From Bacteroidota bacterium (GTDB lineage Bacteria > Bacteroidota > Bacteroidia > Chitinophagales > Saprospiraceae), in NCBI GenBank assembly GCA_008501835.1, contig QQUB01000158.1, positions 1 through 9,242 on the forward strand: DNA of 9,242 bases. The letters run 5' to 3'. The notes below the pieces were generated by a model, which was not told the origin of the DNA, ran no database searches, and saw only the letters and a list, made by a program, of their open reading frames with translations. The translations under genes and the position numbers were made by a program. Shown here piece after piece: positions 6,687 to 9,242 of the stretch. How positions within the stretch are numbered: the stretch's first letter is position 1; the number at the start of each line of letters is the position of its first letter.

Positions 6687-7449
6687 ATGAATTTTCGATC
6701 TTTTCCAATCCGGTTTTTAGTCGTTCAAGGTTTTCTACACACTGGGTTTCCCAAAAAATGGATTCTTCTGAGCATTCATTAGCAAAAAACGGAGCAATGG
6801 TTTTGAACAGAGAACCTAATGTGGCAAAATCCTGATAATATGGTAAACATTCGAAATAAGGCATGTAAAACTGCCACCTGCTTTGCAGTACATTCCACTT
6901 GTGTGACAATTTGTTGGGCAGTAACAGTTCGTTCCTTACTTCTGTAAAATCCGCCTCATGAATTTTTAATTCATCTCTGGCAATTTTACAGATTCTGAGC
7001 ATTTTATGAAGTTCGTCCGTAACACTTTCATCACCATGTCCTTCAAAGAATCGAAAAATTTTCTCCTGGACATCAATGCCTCCTGTGGTACAGGGAATCC
7101 ATTCTTCTTCAGCCATCCTGGCTTGAAAAAAAGTCTCTTCAATGTCTGCCGGTAATTTCAGCAGATCTAAATAATTGGCATCCTGCAAATTACCGAATCC
7201 GGCGCTGAGCAGGACTGCTCTTGGTGAGTGTAGTTTTAGATAGTTCTTCCAACTGAATGATGCCGAAAGATAGTTATTATTTATAAAAATAGGCTCCTGA
7301 ATGACCAAAACATCATCCTGGCCGATCTCCGGAACCTCGTTTTTTAATGGTAGAGAAAATTTTTGAACAGGTCTGCCCAACGCAGAAAATTTGCTTTCCA
7401 GCGTAGCCGCTAATTCTGGGTGATTGGAAATTATGAAGATCTTACTCAT
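6676..7449 (-). CDS. Unrecognised protein with receiver-like (pseudo-receiver) N-terminus
   Basis: 257 aa from the ATG at 7449. I do not recognise the family. Residues about 1-115 read like a degenerate CheY-type receiver: a first strand and helix (SKIFIISNHPELAATLESKF), then strands DDVLVIQEP and PRAVLLSAG, then DLLKLPADIEETFFQAR, which resembles the K-P region and last helix of receivers. The acidic pocket after strand 1 is missing and no Asp sits at the end of the VLVI strand, so phosphorylation is unlikely. Residues about 140-257 look helical, with aromatic-rich stretches (RWQFYMPYFECLPYYQDF). A TTG start at 7467 is possible but would leave a leader of only about 7 nt from the predicted promoter, so the ATG is preferred. 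Its stop overlaps the NtrC-type gene by 11 bp, so the two very probably act together, perhaps by controlling or scaffolding the regulator (inference). Confidence 0.75.
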   Translation of the reverse strand: MSKIFIISNHPELAATLESKFSALGRPVQKFSLPLKNEVPEIGQDDVLVIQEPIFINNNYLSASFSWKNYLKLHSPRAVLLSAGFGNLQDANYLDLLKLPADIEETFFQARMAEEEWIPCTTGGIDVQEKIFRFFEGHGDESVTDELHKMLRICKIARDELKIHEADFTEVRNELLLPNKLSHKWNVLQSRWQFYMPYFECLPYYQDFATLGSLFKTIAPFFANECSEESIFWETQCVENLERLKTGLEKIENSYGR

Positions 7450-7480
7450 TATCCGGTATCCGTTCAAAAAGGTAGATGAA

Positions 7481-7488
7481 CAAATTTA
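7481..7488 (-). promoter_or_regulatory. Candidate -7 element for the receiver-like/NtrC operon
   Basis: The minus strand reads TAAATTTG, a perfect TAnnTTTG match, 31 bp before the ATG at 7449. It predicts transcription from about 7474 with a leader of about 25 nt. The spacing supports the ATG start over the TTG at 7467. No clear -33 TTG is seen. No sigma-54 -24/-12 site (GG-N10-GC) was found here, so autoregulation through sigma-54 is not indicated. Confidence 0.5.
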
Positions 7489-7591
7489 AAAAAAATCTCC
7501 GAACAGAAGAGGGAAGGGGGAAAATGCGTAAAGGAGGAATTTGGTTTGATATTGTTTGACTTGAGTATAGGGACAGAACTAGGAACAAATT

Positions 7592-7618
7592 GTTCAAGGA
7601 GTTCAAGGGGTTCAAGTT
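7592..7618. repeat. 9-bp tandem repeat, three units of GTTCAAGGR
   Basis: GTTCAAGGA, GTTCAAGGG and GTTCAAGTT follow one another without gaps. The first unit overlaps the right arm of the 13-bp palindrome GAACAAATTGTTC (7583-7595). The function is unknown. Confidence 0.8.
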
Positions 7619-7668
7619 GTTATATTTAGACCTTCCGACCTCAGGTACGGAATGTCACTTTGTTCCAT

Positions 7669-7709
7669 CTGTGTTCACTGTGCCTTCTCTGTGGGCCCCG
7701 TGGTTAAAT
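7669..7709 (-). repeat. CCACAGAG-type repeat, left copy (inverted)
   Basis: Read on the minus strand, this 41-bp stretch starts ATTTAACCACGG and ends CACAG. It matches the plus-strand stretch 7791-7831 at 30 of 41 positions without gaps. It contains several CACAG/CAGAG words. The two copies face each other across about 80 bp. Confidence 0.65.
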
Positions 7710-7790
7710 AATTTAGTTCAAAGTATTTGTTCTCAAACTTAGATATAATTACCTCTAAATTATTCATAATTCCATATAAGGGAAATTGGT

Positions 7791-7831
7791 ATTTTACCAC
7801 AGAGTAAACTGAGAAGTCTCAGAGAGCACAG
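7791..7831 (+). repeat. CCACAGAG-type repeat, right copy
   Basis: Starts ATTTTACCACAGAG and ends GCACAG. It is the partner of the inverted copy at 7669-7709 (30 of 41 identical). It also contains the internal palindrome GAGAAGTCTC, and its AGTCTCAGAG core recurs at 5033-5042, possibly as a decayed third copy. Confidence 0.65.
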
Positions 7832-7924
7832 GGATCTCCTTCAATCATATTGAATGCATTAAACAGTATGGAATGAAAATTGTCTAGACACAAATATCAA
7901 ATCAACCTACTAGAAAAGTGAAGT

Positions 7925-7944
7925 ACGAATTGTTGGGACAACAT
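7925..7944 (+). repeat. Diverged copy of the REP-like repeat arm
   Basis: ACGAATTGTTGGGACAACAT matches ACGAAGTGTCGGGACCACAT at 7991-8010 at 17 of 20 positions, in direct orientation and 66 bp apart. It is the more decayed of the two. Confidence 0.55.
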
Positions 7945-7966
7945 CAAACCACATCAAATCGACCAA

Positions 7967-8010
7967 CGGGAGATCCCGCCGAAGGGAAACACGAAGTGTC
8001 GGGACCACAT
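7967..8010. repeat. REP-like palindromic element at the 3' end of the 299-aa gene
   Basis: CGGGA (7967-7971) can pair with TCCCG (7974-7978), which can alternatively pair with CGGGA at 8000-8004. Between these lies ACAC-GAA-GTGT (7989-7999). The core ACAC-N3-GTGT-CGGG recurs in the hairpin at 9105-9140 (13 of 15 bases identical). The element ends at the first base of the stop codon of the minus-strand gene, so it would form the immediate 3' end of that transcript. The T-run of a Rho-independent terminator is absent. Confidence 0.55.
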
Positions 8011-8909
8011 TAATTATACACTTCTCCCGGCATGGACTCCAGCAGTCCTGTGAAATGATCTCTGAGTTGAGATAAATCGTATTCGTGAGTTCCCGTGAAA
8101 AGGTTTTGATTGATCTCTTTTATAAGATCGTTGTAAATTCCAGAGGTTGTTGGGTTATAAACCGCAGTGAGATTGGTACTGAAATCATCAAAGTCCAATG
8201 CCCTTCCCAGTTTATTTTCTTGTTCGTGCAGGGTTCTTTCCTGGGAGGACCCTTTTCTTAATTTACCGGTAAAACTTAAAAGGCGCAGAAACAAGAGTTT
8301 GTTCTCTTGTCTGCGAAGGTGTTGATAAAGTTCGTTCGCCTTGAGTTGTTGTCTGGTCAAAAAAGGAGACAGGGCAAGGAAGATATCCTCCTTCAATTCA
8401 AAGACCTTGGATTTGAAGGCTTTGGCATAAGCTTGCCAGACGTTATCGAAATGTTCTTTCTTCAAAAATTTCAGATCCGAATCCGAAGTTGCATCAATCC
8501 ATTGGGTAATTCCGTTGATGCGCTGGGCTTTAAAGGTGCCTTTGGTTCCGAGCAATCCTCTGGGGTTGGAAGCGATGTAAAGACTGCCATTGCCCTCTCC
8601 AAATAAGAAACATCTTACCGGAGTGGCTTCAGTTTGATTGTTTTTGATCTCACCCAGGATTTCCTGGATGGCTTTACCATTGTAGCCGTGGTTTCGATGA
8701 AGGAAAATAAATACCTGACTGTCCGAAAGGTACTCTTTGGCCTTTTCGGCAATGATGGTCCTGGCGTTGTCTGAGTATCTTTGATCGATTCTTACAACGC
8801 AATCCCCTCCAGCGCTATCCTCGACCTGCCACACATCCGATGGAGCATCCAGGCCGCCATAGGTCCACCACCATACAATGATCATTACTCGCCGTCTGTG
8901 GTCTTTCAT
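8010..8909 (-). CDS. Hypothetical protein, 299 aa, family not recognised
   Basis: I do not recognise this protein. The N-terminal ~130 residues alternate strands and helices: a strand RVMIIVWWWTYGG, then CVVRIDQRYSDNARTIIAEKAKEYL, then a strong strand with a His pair SQVFIFLHRNHGYNG (about 64-78), then VRCFLFGEGNGSLYIAS. This suggests a Rossmann-like or alpha/beta fold. A rather charged middle (about 140-235: KFLKKEHFDNVW, LYQHLRRQENKLLFLRLL) and the C-terminus look helical. There is no signal peptide and no membrane segment, so it is likely cytosolic. The ATG at 8909 is used; a second ATG at 8885 (MIIVWWWTYGG) is also plausible because the first eight residues are basic and unstructured-looking. 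No clear -7 element precedes it. The context is a minus-strand gene with about 235 bp upstream and a REP-like element at its stop. Confidence 0.7.
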   Translation of the reverse strand: MKDHRRRVMIIVWWWTYGGLDAPSDVWQVEDSAGGDCVVRIDQRYSDNARTIIAEKAKEYLSDSQVFIFLHRNHGYNGKAIQEILGEIKNNQTEATPVRCFLFGEGNGSLYIASNPRGLLGTKGTFKAQRINGITQWIDATSDSDLKFLKKEHFDNVWQAYAKAFKSKVFELKEDIFLALSPFLTRQQLKANELYQHLRRQENKLLFLRLLSFTGKLRKGSSQERTLHEQENKLGRALDFDDFSTNLTAVYNPTTSGIYNDLIKEINQNLFTGTHEYDLSQLRDHFTGLLESMPGEVYN

Positions 8910-9104
8910 CGTTTTCTCAAAATACGTTATGAAATATGATTGTTTTTATAAATGGTTTTTAAAGCATCTTGGGGTAATAATAGGGGGAAAAACCCTGGGC
9001 GTAGATGTTTTTGAAGGGAGGATACCTGTCTTGTCATACGCAAGCCGTATTAAAAGGTTTCAAAATTTGCCCAATATATTAAGTTTTTTTGTTACAGGTT
9101 ATCG

Positions 9105-9140
9105 GTTGCTGCCCCGTACACGTCGTGTCGGGGCAGTAAC
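9105..9140. other. Strong hairpin between two minus-strand genes, REP-like core
   Basis: GTTGCTGCCCCG (9105-9116) pairs with CGGGGCAGTAAC (9129-9140) over 12 positions (one is G-T). Above a bulged T the stem continues as ACAC-GTC-GTGT (9118-9128). It lies 4 bp beyond the stop of the partial gene at the right edge. Neither strand has a T-run directly after it, so it is not a canonical terminator. It shares the ACAC-N3-GTGT-CGGG core with 7989-8003. Confidence 0.7.
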
Positions 9141-9144
9141 GGAA

Positions 9145-9242
9145 TCACGACCCAAACAACACCTTAGTAAGGTTGTATTTCAATTCAATATCATCCTTTC
9201 TTCCCAACGCATCCTCAAATCCTGAAATGATCGATTCAATAG
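9145..9242 (-). CDS. C-terminal end of an unidentified minus-strand gene (partial)
   Basis: The minus strand is open from the right edge to a TGA at 9145-9147, encoding 31 residues that begin IESIISGFEDALGRKDDIELK and end NLTKVLFGS. The composition is protein-like (amphipathic helix, then a basic/hydrophobic tail), and a strong hairpin lies just beyond the stop. Both fit a genuine 3' gene end. It is too short to assign a family. It is in the same orientation as the 299-aa gene, about 235 bp upstream of it. Confidence 0.5.
   Translation of the reverse strand, partial: IESIISGFEDALGRKDDIELKYNLTKVLFGS

Larger units (their letters stand above)
7450..8009. other. Repeat-rich intergenic region, no gene seen
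   Basis: 560 bp between two minus-strand genes with no supported coding frame. From left to right it holds a promoter for the receiver-like gene, a palindrome GAACAA-A-TTGTTC (7583-7595) running into a 9-bp tandem repeat, an inverted pair of CCACAGAG-type elements with an additional 10-bp inverted repeat between them (AATAATTTAG 7707-7716, CTAAATTATT 7755-7764), and a REP-like hairpin next to the stop of the 299-aa gene. These are listed separately. Confidence 0.7.

Noticed and set aside
7450..7467. TTG start adding six residues to the receiver-like protein
   Set aside because: It would leave almost no leader from the predicted promoter, and the ATG at 7449 starts directly at the first strand.
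9105..9140. Rho-independent terminator
   Set aside because: The stem is strong, but no T-run follows on either strand, so it is reported only as a hairpin.
8878..9225. Plus-strand 115-codon open frame near the right edge
   Set aside because: Runs through the start of the 299-aa gene, a strong hairpin and the antisense of a protein-like partial frame; no family resemblance.

Overview
The window looks like a chromosomal segment of a Bacteroidota bacterium, perhaps of the Saprospiria/Lewinella type. The evidence is moderate to low GC, genes that start without a Shine-Dalgarno sequence, three perfect matches to the Bacteroidota -7 promoter element TAnnTTTG placed correctly ahead of genes, and proteins with a Bacteroidota flavour. 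The lineage is an inference from these signs.

Layout. Positions 3-1010 (+) hold the C-terminal ~330 residues of an AI-2E family membrane transporter whose start lies outside the window. It converges on a methylmalonyl-CoA mutase small-subunit-like gene (1116-2207, -). The ~100 bp between them is an unbroken run of 7-bp repeats. A divergent, gene-free 480 bp follows, with one promoter on each side. Then comes an iron-sulfur cluster assembly operon, iscS-iscU-iscA (2689-4687, +), closed by three consecutive hairpins, the last being a clear intrinsic terminator. IscS supplies sulfur, IscU is the scaffold, and IscA is an A-type carrier. iscR, hscB, hscA and fdx are absent from the window. A 7-1-7 palindrome sits in the iscS leader.

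After another gene-free ~490 bp, the remaining genes are all on the minus strand. A two-gene unit (7449 down to 5178) encodes an unrecognised protein with a receiver-like but degenerate N-terminus, overlapping by 11 bp the start of a full-length NtrC-type sigma-54 activator (REC + AAA+ with GAFTGA + HTH). No histidine kinase is present. Upstream of it lies a 560-bp gap packed with repeats: a 9-bp tandem, an inverted pair of CCACAGAG-type elements, and a REP-like hairpin. Then come a hypothetical protein of 299 aa (8010-8909) and, at the right edge, the last 31 codons of another minus-strand gene (stop at 9145).

The isc operon is core housekeeping. The most interesting material is the degenerate-receiver/NtrC pair, the unrecognised 299-aa protein, and the unusually rich set of intergenic repeats. 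Two of those repeats share an ACAC-N3-GTGT-CGGG hairpin core and sit exactly at the 3' ends of two neighbouring genes. No CRISPR array, transposase, tRNA or rRNA was seen.
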